NCBI GenBank assembly: GCA_038231255.1
Contig: JBBRLR010000001.1
Location: forward strand, 53,259-117,258
Length of the DNA stretch: 64,000 nt
Source of the DNA: JALYUS01 sp038231255
Lineage (GTDB): Bacteria; Chloroflexota; Chloroflexia; Thermomicrobiales; JALYUS01
Direction: 5' to 3'
Shown: in pieces, positions 25,814-35,081 of the stretch
How the letters are laid out: each line of letters begins with the position of its first letter
How positions within the stretch are numbered: position 1 is the first letter of the stretch
Position numbers and translations under genes: made by a program
Notes under the pieces: model-generated
Database searches by the model: none
Seen by the model: the letters and a program-made list of their open reading frames with translations, nothing else
Told to the model about the DNA's origin: nothing

Positions 25814-27070
25814 TCACGCCGAGAGGAGGGTACGGCTGCGGGCGAGGACGGCAGTCATGAGGGCGAGGGCGAGCAGGGACATGCCGGTGATCGTCCAGGC
25901 TGGGCCGATGATCGCACTGAGGACGCCGGTGAGGAGGATGCCGAACGGGCCGACGCCGATCGCCATCGCGAGCATGCCCATCGCCCGCGCCCGCATGTGG
26001 ACCTCGACATTGTTGAGGATCAGCACGGGCTGCATCGCGCCGAATGCCCCGGAGCAGAGACCGAGCGTCACCTGCGTGCCCCATGAGAGCGCGAAAATCC
26101 GCGACATCGCCAGCACGATCACGAACACGCTGACGCAAAATGCGCCCGCGAGAAAAAGGACGCCATGACGCGACCCCTTCGCGCGGCGGATCAACACCGC
26201 GCCGACGATGATCGCGCCGATGCCATCCGCGCCCGCGAGGATGCCCAGTTGCTTCGGGCCGACCGCGAGCACATCGCGCGCGATCACCGGGAGCATCTGC
26301 TGGTATGGAAAGACGAGCAGGTTCATCACGACCGTAATCAGCAGCACGCCGAGGACGATAGGCGTTTGCATCGCGGTAGAAAAGCCACCTTTGACAAGTT
26401 GCGCCAGCCGGACGCCGCGCGGCGATGGTCGCTCCTGCGTCGCGCCGAGAAAATGGCGGAGGCGGAGGATAGCGAACAAGTTCAGCCCGTAGATCGCCGT
26501 TAACCACCAGTAGCAGAGTGTCGCGCCGCCGACCGCGAGGAAGACGCCACTGAGGAGCGTCGCGAGGATTTTGTTCCCCTGCATGGACATGGATTCGAGC
26601 GAGAGCGCGTTGACGATCCGGTCGCGCGCGTGCAACTCCGAAATCAGCGCGCGGCGCGTCGAAAAATCGGTCGCCCACGCGCAACCGAGCAAACCGGTAA
26701 TCAGGTAGATGTGCCAAATCTGCACCGCGCCGGTAGTGAACAGCACCGCGAGCGTCATCGCCGCCAACATGCCGAGTACCTGCACGGCGAGCAACACATC
26801 GGTGCGCCGAAAGCGATCCGCCGCCGCGCCGAGGATCAGGCCGAAGACGAACATCGGGATCGTCCGGCAAAAGCCGACCAGCCCGATCGAAACCGGCGAC
26901 CCGGTCTTGACGAGCACGACCCACCCCGCCGTGATGATCTCGAAGTGGTACGCGTGGTAGTACAGCAGGCTGGAACGCCAGACTCGCTGATAGGCAGGCA
27001 CCGATAGCACCGTCGGCACGAGATCGTGCAGCGTTTTCGTCGCCCGAATCGTCAGTGCAACACGTCGCAT
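25814..27070 (-). CDS. MFS transporter, exporter type (MFS_3/EntS-like)
   Basis: A 12-helix-type secondary transporter of about 418 aa. The signature GLILGAAADRFRRTDVLLAV, the loop 2-3 motif of the major facilitator family, is near residue 70, and TFSTRRAL/ISELHARDRIVNALSLESM matches the group of small-molecule exporters. ATG 27070 follows GAGG closely; longer in-frame starts at 27091 and 27124 have poorer sites. The substrate is unknown; export of a product or toxin from the neighbouring catabolic genes is possible. A palindrome at 27129-27138 precedes it. Confidence 0.85.
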   Translation of the reverse strand: MRRVALTIRATKTLHDLVPTVLSVPAYQRVWRSSLLYYHAYHFEIITAGWVVLVKTGSPVSIGLVGFCRTIPMFVFGLILGAAADRFRRTDVLLAVQVLGMLAAMTLAVLFTTGAVQIWHIYLITGLLGCAWATDFSTRRALISELHARDRIVNALSLESMSMQGNKILATLLSGVFLAVGGATLCYWWLTAIYGLNLFAILRLRHFLGATQERPSPRGVRLAQLVKGGFSTAMQTPIVLGVLLITVVMNLLVFPYQQMLPVIARDVLAVGPKQLGILAGADGIGAIIVGAVLIRRAKGSRHGVLFLAGAFCVSVFVIVLAMSRIFALSWGTQVTLGLCSGAFGAMQPVLILNNVEVHMRARAMGMLAMAIGVGPFGILLTGVLSAIIGPAWTITGMSLLALALMTAVLARSRTLLSA

Positions 27071-27122
27071 CGCCTCGTCTTCACCCCTCATCACTACTAC
27101 GCGAACGTCGGAGTAGTATCGC

Positions 27123-27141
27123 ACGATAATCGTACGATAAC
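27123..27141. promoter_or_regulatory. Operator-like repeat upstream of the MFS gene
   Basis: ATCGTACGAT (27129-27138) is a perfect 10-bp palindrome, and ACGATAA occurs twice as a direct repeat (27123-27129 and 27134-27140). It abuts a possible minus-strand -10, GATACT (27115-27120). No regulator gene is adjacent. Confidence 0.35.
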
Positions 27142-27172
27142 GGTAGCGCAGGCTTTCCAGCCTGCGCTACCA
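27141..27172. repeat. Intergenic palindrome, family A
   Basis: CGGTAGCGCAGGCT and AGCCTGCGCTACC flank a short TTCC centre. It begins 2 nt after the stop codon of the deacylase gene at 27175. Confidence 0.85.
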
Positions 27173-27174
27173 CA

Positions 27175-28188
27175 TCACTCGGGCACTTCCTGGCCGATCA
27201 CCATGACGACATCGCCCTGATTCGTCTGGGCGCGGAAGCGGCGGACGAGGACGTAGCCGTCCTGATCGGCGCAGATGTCCAGCCCCGGTTCGTCGAAGCG
27301 GTCGAAATCGTGCAGGCGTGCGACAGGCGTCCCGGCACGCACAAAGGAGCCGAGCGGCACGAGCGGCTCGCTGATGCCGCTCATCGGCGCGGTGACGTAG
27401 CGGTCAATGTCGGTCTGCGCGACGACGCGCTGCCTATCCACCCAGGCGGGGACGATCTTCTCGATGGGACTTGCGAGCAACCTGTTGTGGCGCATGACAT
27501 TGAGCGTGCCGTGGTGCGCCCAGCGTACGCCGTCGAGGTCGGTGGAGGCGCCGAAGCCGAACTCGCCGCCAATCGTGATCTTGCCCATCTTTTCCGCCTC
27601 CTCGGTGAGCAGGGCGGTACCCATCCCGCTCGTATAGACCATCACGAAGGGCATACCGAAGAGCAGTGCCGTCGTGCGGTACTCCGCGAACAGCGCCGGG
27701 TCCGCGATATGGTGGAACGATGAGGAGCGCACAATCTCGAACGTGCCCCCCGCCGCGTGGATGTCAATGACGACATCCGCGCGGGCGAGCACCTCGGTCG
27801 TGACGAAATGGGCAATCCGCTCGGTGATCGAGCCGTTCACGTCGCCGGGGAAGACGCGATTCATGTTCTTGCCGTCCTGCGACGAGTGGCGCTGCGCCGC
27901 CTGGAACGCGGGCACATTCAAGACCGGGATGACGATCAAGCGCCCTTCGACGACCGTGGCGGGATCGAGCGTGCCGAGCAGGTTTTTGAGGCCCACCGGC
28001 CCCTCGTATTCGTCGCCGTGCGTGCCGCCAATCGCGACAATCGTTTTGCCCGGTCGCGACCCGCAGATGACGCAAAGCGGCACGCGCACCCGCCCCCACG
28101 CGCCGTCCATCGTGAACGGGACGTGGTAGAGCCGCCGTCCGGGGCTGTCCCAGTCAATCGCCTCGATGGGTGTGATATTCAAGATCAT
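27175..28188 (-). CDS. Succinylglutamate desuccinylase/aspartoacylase-family zinc hydrolase
   Basis: The second AstE/AspA-type deacylase in the window. ATG 28188 is set by GGAGGAG three nt upstream; the longer frame to 28341 would read through a repeat and has no support. Zinc ligands are H and E in IGGTHGDEYEGP (about 55-66) and H in IDIHAAGG (about 146). NMNRVFPGDVNGSITERIAH is the substrate-loop signature. The C-terminal beta domain ends GYVLVRRFRAQTNQGDVV. Length 337 aa. It is flanked by an exporter gene and an enolase-superfamily gene on the same strand. Confidence 0.88.
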   Translation of the reverse strand: MILNITPIEAIDWDSPGRRLYHVPFTMDGAWGRVRVPLCVICGSRPGKTIVAIGGTHGDEYEGPVGLKNLLGTLDPATVVEGRLIVIPVLNVPAFQAAQRHSSQDGKNMNRVFPGDVNGSITERIAHFVTTEVLARADVVIDIHAAGGTFEIVRSSSFHHIADPALFAEYRTTALLFGMPFVMVYTSGMGTALLTEEAEKMGKITIGGEFGFGASTDLDGVRWAHHGTLNVMRHNRLLASPIEKIVPAWVDRQRVVAQTDIDRYVTAPMSGISEPLVPLGSFVRAGTPVARLHDFDRFDEPGLDICADQDGYVLVRRFRAQTNQGDVVMVIGQEVPE

Positions 28189-28196
28189 TGGCTCCT

Positions 28197-28232
28197 CCGA
28201 CCTAACCCCCTTCCCGCGAGGAAGGGGGCACA
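28197..28232. repeat. Short intergenic hairpin, family C-like
   Basis: ACCTAACCCCCTTCCCG / GGAAGGGGGC forms a compact hairpin. It starts 3 nt after the stop of the gene ending at 28235 and runs into the ribosome site of the deacylase gene. Confidence 0.7.
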
Positions 28233-28234
28233 AT

Positions 28235-29353
28235 CTACATCTTAACGGCGAAGCGTTCGACAACCGATTCATCGAGTTCGACGCCGAGGCCGGGTGCGGT
28301 GGGGACGGCGGCGTAACCGTCCACGACCTTGATTGCATCACGCGTCAGGTGCTGGCGGAGCGGCGAATCCTCGACACAGTATTCGAGGAAGTGCGCTTCC
28401 GGCACGGTCGCGAGCAGCGCGAGCGAGGCGGCAATGTTGATATCTGTCGTGAACGAATGGTTGACGACCTCGCGGCCCCGGTCGAAGGCGGCGAAGGCGA
28501 TCTTCTTCGCCTCGGTCAGCCCGCCGACGCGCGTCACGTCAATCTGCACGACATCAATCTTGCCGCGCTCGATCAGGTCGAGATACGAATGGCGGTTGCT
28601 CTCCGCCTCGCCCGCCGCGATCCGCAGCGGGCTGGCCGTCGCCAGTTGCGCGTAGCCCTCGATATTGTCCGGGAACAATGCTTCCTCAAGCCAGTAGATG
28701 TTGTAGCGCGCGAAGCGGTGCGCCATCTGGATGGCGGTCTTCGTGCTGTACGCATGGCCCGCGTCAATCAGCACGTCCACCTTCGGGCCGACCGCCTCGC
28801 GGATCGCCGCGACGAGCGCCTCGTCGTAGTCGAGGTCCTGCCCAAGCGGATCCCAGCCGAACTTGACGGCCGTAAAGCCCTGCTCCACACACCACTTCGC
28901 CCGGTCCGCCGTCGCCTGGAGCGAATCGCCGAACAGCGTGCTCGCATACGCCCGCAGTTTCGTGCGGAAGCCGCCGCCGAGCAGTTGGTAGACGGGCATT
29001 TTGAGCGCCTTGCCCATAATGTCCCACAGCGCGAGGTCAATGCCGCTCATCGCATGGATCACCGCGCCGCGTCGCCCGTGGTAGCGCGACCCCATGTACA
29101 TCTTCTGCCAGATTTTCTCGTACTCGAACGGGTTTTCGCCGACGACCAGTTCGCGCAGCCCGGACGAGATCGCGTGCGACTGCGGCGCCTCAATCGCCGT
29201 CTTCGCCACCGGCGGCGACGAGTCCACCTCCCCGACGCCGGTAATTCCCGCGTCCGTCTCCACTTTGACGAGGATCGCGTCCTGCGTCCCGTCCGCCCGC
29301 GCGCTGATCTGCGGCAAACTGACATACACCACGCGCACATCCGTAATCTTCAT
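28235..29353 (-). CDS. Mandelate racemase/muconate lactonizing enzyme-family protein (enolase superfamily)
   Basis: Abstracts an alpha-proton from a carboxylate substrate with a Mg2+-bound enolate intermediate (racemase, epimerase or acid-sugar dehydratase). ATG 29353 is chosen for the GGAGG site 8 nt upstream; an ATG two codons earlier would be too close. Key residues read K164 (TAVKFGW), metal ligands D197 (LIDAGHAY), E223 (YWLEEALF) and E249 (IAAGEAE), and a D272/H299 dyad (QIDVTRVGG; VNHSF), the mandelate-racemase subgroup pattern. Length 372 aa. It lies between a creatininase and a deacylase gene, so it may act on a product of amide hydrolysis. Confidence 0.9.
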   Translation of the reverse strand: MKITDVRVVYVSLPQISARADGTQDAILVKVETDAGITGVGEVDSSPPVAKTAIEAPQSHAISSGLRELVVGENPFEYEKIWQKMYMGSRYHGRRGAVIHAMSGIDLALWDIMGKALKMPVYQLLGGGFRTKLRAYASTLFGDSLQATADRAKWCVEQGFTAVKFGWDPLGQDLDYDEALVAAIREAVGPKVDVLIDAGHAYSTKTAIQMAHRFARYNIYWLEEALFPDNIEGYAQLATASPLRIAAGEAESNRHSYLDLIERGKIDVVQIDVTRVGGLTEAKKIAFAAFDRGREVVNHSFTTDINIAASLALLATVPEAHFLEYCVEDSPLRQHLTRDAIKVVDGYAAVPTAPGLGVELDESVVERFAVKM

Positions 29354-29405
29354 CGGCATAGCCTCCAGATGGGGATCGAGACAGGGAGGAGTCCTCCTAG
29401 TTTCC

Positions 29406-30293
29406 TCAGAAGTCGAACGGGAGGGCGAAGGACGGGGCGGTGGCGTGATGGTCACGACGGGGCATTGGCGGGCGTGCTTTGAACCAGCGGACGAGTTCGA
29501 CCAACTGCTCAGTCGCGTGCGCGAAGACGCGACGGCCTTTTTCTTCCGTCGCCTTCTCCGGCTCGCCGAACGCGCCGGTTTCCGCGTACTGGGACGTCCA
29601 GCCGACGATTTCGGCCATGCCGCCGCCCATCGTTAGGTCCACCCACTGCCACTTCGCGCCGTCCTGCACGTCCGTCATGTAGGAGGGGAGCGCGCCCTTG
29701 ATGCGATCCATGCGGACGCCATCAGGGTTCAGACGCATGTACATCGAGGTTTCCAGCTCGCAGGCGTGCGCGCATCCGCCGGGCATGACGGAGGTATGGA
29801 TTTCCGTGTTCCACTTCTCCGCGATCAGTTGCCACCACGAGAGCATGCAGCAGGTCGCGTCGGTTTGGAGGTTCGTCTGCCGCGCGGCCTGCTCGACGAG
29901 ATGATGATTCGAGCCATGCCCATTGATGAGGATGATGTGCTTGAAGCCGTGGTACGCAACGGAGCGCGTAATGTCCATCAGGAAGCGGATGAACGTCGTT
30001 GGCTCGATGTTGATTGTGCCGGGGAAGTCCATCACATGATGGCAGTAGCCATAGTTTACCGGTGGCATGACGAGGATGTCTTCGGGCGCAAGGCGGCCCG
30101 CACCGAGGCAGACGGACGAGGCGAGCCGGACATCCACATCGAGCGGTAGGTGCCACCCGTGCTGCTCCACCGACCCGATTGGCAGCACGACGACCTTCGC
30201 CTGCCGCACCGCCTCGTTGATTTCGGGCCACGTTAGCAGTTCGTAGCGATATTCCCGGCATACGGCGTCGGTGTCCACAGCGGGCGCTTGCAT
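29406..30293 (-). CDS. Creatininase-family amidohydrolase
   Basis: The second creatininase-type enzyme. ATG 30293 follows AAAGGAAA by 5 nt; the frame continues upstream through a repeat and is not coding there. Motifs: E43-Q-H45 with H48 in GSVEQHGWHLPLDVD (D52 or D54 as ligand), CHHVMDFPGTINI, LINGHGSNHH, and HACELETS in place of the usual HAGEFET. Length 295 aa includes a longer C-terminal tail than the other two copies. It has extra aromatic residues (GWTSQYAETG) not seen in the others, suggesting a different substrate. Confidence 0.88.
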   Translation of the reverse strand: MQAPAVDTDAVCREYRYELLTWPEINEAVRQAKVVVLPIGSVEQHGWHLPLDVDVRLASSVCLGAGRLAPEDILVMPPVNYGYCHHVMDFPGTINIEPTTFIRFLMDITRSVAYHGFKHIILINGHGSNHHLVEQAARQTNLQTDATCCMLSWWQLIAEKWNTEIHTSVMPGGCAHACELETSMYMRLNPDGVRMDRIKGALPSYMTDVQDGAKWQWVDLTMGGGMAEIVGWTSQYAETGAFGEPEKATEEKGRRVFAHATEQLVELVRWFKARPPMPRRDHHATAPSFALPFDF

Positions 30294-30311
30294 CGGCGTT
30301 TCCTTTCTCAC

Positions 30312-30371
30312 CGTGGCGGCGGGCTTCAGCCTGCCGAACCTCACTGCGGCAGGCTGAAGCCCACCGCCACC
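30312..30371. repeat. Intergenic inverted repeat, family A/B hybrid
   Basis: GTGGCGGCGGGCTTCAGCCT and AGGCTGAAGCCCACCGCCAC are almost exact reverse complements around a 20-nt centre. It starts 5 nt after the stop of the gene at 30377. Confidence 0.88.
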
Positions 30372-30376
30372 AAGAT

Positions 30377-31768
30377 TTAATCTGCGAGGACAGCCGCGAC
30401 GCCCCTGATCGCGGCCGCGATCGTCGTTTCGAGGCAACCGGGCAAATACGGGGATTGGACCTCCTGATACCGGCCAGAACCGTACGTGTTGCGCGGGCAG
30501 AGGTAGCCGAGTGATCCGTTCGTCACGCCGAGCACGAAGATCGGCGTTTCGGGAAACGTACGGCGCAGTGTTTGTTGCAGAACGGCGTACGGCTCGTCCG
30601 GGATCGTGACGAGGACGGCGTCGCCGAGCCGCCAGAACCAGAGATGCAACACCTGCATATCCGTCTCGCCGAGCGCGCGCCGGAGATTGAGGCGTCGGTG
30701 CAATTTCTCCCACTCGGGGCGTTCGGTCGCCACCGCCAGATTCGCTTCCAATTCAGCGGTGGAGGGGAGTGGCTTGATCGGGATCGCGACGCTCGCGACG
30801 CGGACACTCAGCCGGCCCGCCGCATTCAGGTTGTCCGCGCTGCTCGGCCGGTATGCCCAGGTACCGATGTCCGCGCCGGAGGTGACGATGCCGGTATAGG
30901 TAAAGGTCGTCGCGGGTGGCGGGATCGCCTCGATGGCGCTCGCGGCGGCGTAGCCAAGTTGCCGCCCATTGCGGTCGGCAACCGCCGTGTCGCCCACGAA
31001 TCCGACACGCGGACCGAGGTCGCCGGACGCGCCCTGCATGAAGAGAGCGGGGGCGCCGAAGGCTTGCTCCAACACTTCCCGCGCCGCGCCGATGTAATCT
31101 GGCGAGAGCAGGTGATTATCCCATGCGAGCGTCGTCGGGTGGCACGCGTAGTTGAGAAGCGTCGCCCGCACCGCCCCGTCATCGCCGGTGACGCGCGCGA
31201 CGAGCACGGTATCATCCGCCTCGCCATCGGGATTGTAGCCGCACGCCCAACGTGCCGCCTCGCTGTCCCAGTAATCGCGGTTCGCGGCGAGGTTGCACCG
31301 CCCCTGCCCGTAGGTGATCCAGGCGGGCGCAAGCCCGTCGCGCGCTTCGCGCACGGCGGCGGTGATCTCGTCGGCGAGGCGGGCGCGATAGGCGGCGCCG
31401 CGATCGCCGCCCGGCTTGTCGGCGATCTGCGACCCGGCATTGGCCGTGGAGTGCTGATGGCCGAGGGTGAGGACCAGAGTCTCCTCCGTCGCGCCCGTGC
31501 GCTCCTGCACCGTCTGCCGCAGCTCCCGCTCATCGTCCGGGTTCATGAAGACGCAGTAATCGAGCGCGACGAGCGTCAGTTCCGGCCCGGCCCCGTCAAT
31601 CGGCGCGATCACCGCTACCGTCGCCGTGCTTGGGCGATGCACGCCGTCGGCGACATCGTGTTTTGCCGCGCCCCACCAGCGCATATAAATGCCGACCGGC
31701 CCGGTGACATCGCGCACCGCGACCCCGAACCGGCAACGCGTATTCTTCGACGGTATCGCTCGTGTCAT
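30377..31768 (-). CDS. Neutral/alkaline ceramidase-like protein (N-terminal domain)
   Basis: Resembles the N-terminal zinc-amidase domain of neutral ceramidases, which hydrolyse N-acyl amides. Visible landmarks are FGVAVRDVTGPVGIYMRWWG at the start, H104/H106 in LTLGHQHSTAN, NYACHPTTLAWDN with a further His, and MQGASGDLGPRVGF. There is no signal peptide and the C-terminal Ig-like domain of true ceramidases is absent (463 aa versus about 650-700), so substrate and location probably differ from sphingolipid ceramidases. GGGGAGGGGA with 7 nt spacing supports ATG 31768. Confidence 0.8.
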   Translation of the reverse strand: MTRAIPSKNTRCRFGVAVRDVTGPVGIYMRWWGAAKHDVADGVHRPSTATVAVIAPIDGAGPELTLVALDYCVFMNPDDERELRQTVQERTGATEETLVLTLGHQHSTANAGSQIADKPGGDRGAAYRARLADEITAAVREARDGLAPAWITYGQGRCNLAANRDYWDSEAARWACGYNPDGEADDTVLVARVTGDDGAVRATLLNYACHPTTLAWDNHLLSPDYIGAAREVLEQAFGAPALFMQGASGDLGPRVGFVGDTAVADRNGRQLGYAAASAIEAIPPPATTFTYTGIVTSGADIGTWAYRPSSADNLNAAGRLSVRVASVAIPIKPLPSTAELEANLAVATERPEWEKLHRRLNLRRALGETDMQVLHLWFWRLGDAVLVTIPDEPYAVLQQTLRRTFPETPIFVLGVTNGSLGYLCPRNTYGSGRYQEVQSPYLPGCLETTIAAAIRGVAAVLAD

Positions 31769-31792
31769 AGATATATCCCCTCCCCTTCTCTG

Positions 31793-31873
31793 TTAGCGTA
31801 AGCTTCAGCCCGCGCCCCGACCCTTGAAGCAACCCTTGGAGGGATGGGACGCAGGCTGAAGCCTACACTACCA
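31793..31873. repeat. Intergenic inverted repeat, family A
   Basis: GTTAGCGTAAGCTTCAGCCC and GGCTGAAGCCTACACTACC are the outer arms with an inner CTTGAAG repeat. It lies between the ceramidase-like start and the upstream dehydratase gene. Confidence 0.75.
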
Positions 31874-31892
31874 TCACGTCGTTCAGTCTTTC

Positions 31893-31921
31893 CCTCTTTG
31901 CGTCTCTGCGGTTCGCCCCGG
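31893..31921. repeat. Half copy of family F repeat
   Basis: CTTTCCCTCTTTGCGTCTCT and GCGGTTCGCC match one arm of the family F elements at 7921 and 25660; the complementary arm is missing. Confidence 0.6.
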
Positions 31922-31941
31922 TTTCCTCCGCTCCGCCCACA

Positions 31942-33102
31942 TCACCAATCCGCCACGGATGCGTCGTCATGGAAGTAGCGCATCAGGACTTCCTGCTCAA
32001 AGGGGTGCTTCGCCGCCTCGGCCTCATTGACTTCGACACCGAGGCCGGGCGCGTCGGTGAGGGTGGCGAAGCCGTCTTTGACGACGAGCGGGGAGGAAAC
32101 GACGTGCTCGCGCCACGGCACATCGGCGCGAATCGCCTCCTGGATGAGGAAATTGGGCGTCGCGAGGCCGAAATGGATCGCCGCGACGGTCGCGATTGGG
32201 CCGAGCGGGTTATGCGGGGCGAGCGAGATGTAGTAGGTTTCCGCCATCGCCGCGATTTTCCGTGCCTCCCAGAGGCCGCCGCAGTGGCAGAGATCGGTCT
32301 GAATAATCGCCACCGCACGCTTTTCGAGCAGTTCGCGGAACTGGTAGCGCGTCACCAATCGCTCGCCCGACGCAATGGGGATAGAAAGCGAACGCGAAAC
32401 GTGGGCCAGACCGTCCACGCTGTCCGGCAGGCAGGGTTCTTCGATGAAATACGGGCGATACGGCGCGAGCGCTTCGCCGTAGAGTACCGCCATCTCCGGC
32501 AGCGTGCGACCGTGGAAGTCCACCATGATGTCAATCTCGTCCCCGACCGCCGTGCGAATCGCCTCCATCAGGCGGGCGGAGCGTGCGATGGCGGCGTGCC
32601 CCTCCAATGGCCCGCTGCGCGGCACGACGAGCGCCTTGAGCGCGGTGTAGCCGGCCGCGACGGATTCCCGCGCCCGCTCCGCCATCTGCTCCTCGGTGTC
32701 CTGCAAGTACAGGCTCTGCATCTCGCCGCCGCCGAGATGGTCGTACATGCGAATTTTATCCCGCACCGCGCCGCCGAGTAATTGGTAGACGGGCAGGCCG
32801 ACCGACTTGCCGAAAATGTCCCAGCACGCCTGCTCGATGCCGCTGATCGCGGACATGCCGACAACTCCGGCGCGAAAGAACGGCTGCCGGAACATCATCT
32901 GATAGAGATGCTCGATCCGGCGCGGGTCCTCGCCGATGATGAATGGCACGAGGTCCTCGATGCTGCCGACGACACCGCGCGTCTTCCATTCGAGCGACGC
33001 CTCGCCCCAACCGGTAATCCCCTCGTCCGTCTCAACCTTGACGAAAATCCAGTTGCGCATCTGTGCGTTGACGATCACCGGACGAATCGCGGTTATCTTC
33101 AT
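31942..33102 (-). CDS. Galactonate dehydratase-like enolase-superfamily enzyme
   Basis: An acid-sugar dehydratase of the mandelate racemase group, best compared with D-galactonate dehydratase. Metal ligands D195, E221 and E247 and catalytic H197 (MVDFHGRT) and H297 (LAPHNPLGP) are all present. As far as I recall the E. coli enzyme (D183, E209, E235, H185, H285), every one is offset by exactly 12. SGIEQACWDIFGKSVGLPVY and CHCGGLWEARKIA also fit. Length 386 aa. GGTGAGG, the SD site for ATG 33102, is part of a family C repeat. It could feed a sugar acid imported by the ABC set encoded just upstream (36839-33244). The exact substrate is not proven. Confidence 0.87.
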   Translation of the reverse strand: MKITAIRPVIVNAQMRNWIFVKVETDEGITGWGEASLEWKTRGVVGSIEDLVPFIIGEDPRRIEHLYQMMFRQPFFRAGVVGMSAISGIEQACWDIFGKSVGLPVYQLLGGAVRDKIRMYDHLGGGEMQSLYLQDTEEQMAERARESVAAGYTALKALVVPRSGPLEGHAAIARSARLMEAIRTAVGDEIDIMVDFHGRTLPEMAVLYGEALAPYRPYFIEEPCLPDSVDGLAHVSRSLSIPIASGERLVTRYQFRELLEKRAVAIIQTDLCHCGGLWEARKIAAMAETYYISLAPHNPLGPIATVAAIHFGLATPNFLIQEAIRADVPWREHVVSSPLVVKDGFATLTDAPGLGVEVNEAEAAKHPFEQEVLMRYFHDDASVADW

Positions 33103-33107
33103 TGGGA

Positions 33108-33160
33108 AACCTCACCCCCAGCCCCCGCTCCATTGCTTGTTAGCAATGGAGCGGGGGAGC
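33108..33160. repeat. Family C repeat with perfect 16-bp hairpin; contains an SD site
   Basis: CCCCCGCTCCATTGCT (33122-33137) and AGCAATGGAGCGGGGG (33142-33157) around TGTT. The outer TGGGGGTGAGG on the minus strand is the ribosome binding site of the dehydratase gene at 33102. Confidence 0.85.
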
Positions 33161-33243
33161 AATAGATAGATCAGTCTTGGCTGAAGCGAGACTACTACTT
33201 TCCGTTCTTACGTTCTCTTCCCTCTCGGCGTTTCAACGTTCGA

Positions 33244-34124
33244 TTAGCCATTCTCGCGCAGGCGGGGATCGAGGATGTCGCGCAGGCCGTCGCCGAGGAA
33301 GTTGAAGCCGAGCACGACAATCATGATCGCCAGGCCCGGGAAGATCGCCATCCACGGCGAGATCTCCATGTACGTCCGCGCGATGCTCAACATCCCGCCC
33401 CACGACGGCTCCGGTGGCTGCGCCCCGAGGCCGAGGAACGACAACGCCGCCTCGCTGAGGATCGCCGAGGAAAGGTAGATCGAGGTCAGGACCAGCAGCG
33501 GCGCGAGAATGTTCGGCAGCACGTAGCGCCGGATCAGCCACGACGAGCGCGCGCCCATCACCCGCCCCGCCTCCAGGTACGGCTCGCCGACGACCGACAG
33601 CACCGAGCCGCGGATGACGCGGGCGAAGGCGGGGGCGTAGGCGACGCCGATGGCGATCATCGCGTTGCGGCGGCTCGGGCCGAGCAATCCCGCGATGACG
33701 ATGGCGAGGATCAGCACCGGGAAGGCGAACATGATGTCCACGAAGCGCATGATGACCGTGTCGGTCTTGCCGCCGTAGTAGCCGGTGACGACACCGAGCA
33801 GCGTGCCGATGACAAGGGCGATCAGCACGGCAATGATGCCGACCTGCAACGAGACCCGCGCGCCGTAGATGATCCGCGAGAGCGTGTCCCGCCCCAGTTC
33901 GTCCGTCCCCATCAGGTGCGCGTGGCTTGGGGCCAGGAGGCGTTTCGCCTTTTGCTCCGAGGGCGAGTAGGGCGCGATCAGCGGGGCGAACAGGGCGACG
34001 GCCACCGTGCAGACGATGACGACCGCGCCGATCATGCCGATCGGGTTGCGCCACTTCGGCGGGATGCTGAACCGGCGTGCGGGCTGGATTGCGGTCGGCG
34101 CGGCGGCGGGGGCGGCGAGGGTGC

Positions 34125-34128
<4 letters not shown>
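33244..34128 (-). CDS. ABC transporter permease, DppC/OppC type
   Basis: Membrane subunit of the third peptide-type importer. After a soluble N-terminus rich in Ala and Pro, TM1 is GMIGAVVIVCTVAVALFAPL. Hallmarks: GTDELGRDTLSRIIYGARVS, RRYVLPNILAPLLVL (ATPase contact), SFLGLGAQPPEPSWGGML and the complete C-terminal GDGLRDILDPRLRENG. It overlaps the DppB gene by 4 nt (ATGA), so the two are translationally coupled. Length 294 aa. It is the last gene of the binding protein-DppB-DppC unit. Confidence 0.92.
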
Positions 34129-35075
<947 letters not shown>

Positions 35076-35081
35076 CCGGCA

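Noticed and set aside
12957..30293. Mycofactocin-like system (PqqD-type domain, GT2 enzymes, creatininases of the MftE superfamily, F420-type oxidoreductase)
   Set aside because: No radical SAM MftC, no MftA-like precursor and no MftD are seen; the creatininases are in transport/catabolic contexts far from the PqqD fusion, and the glycosyltransferases are not of MftF length.
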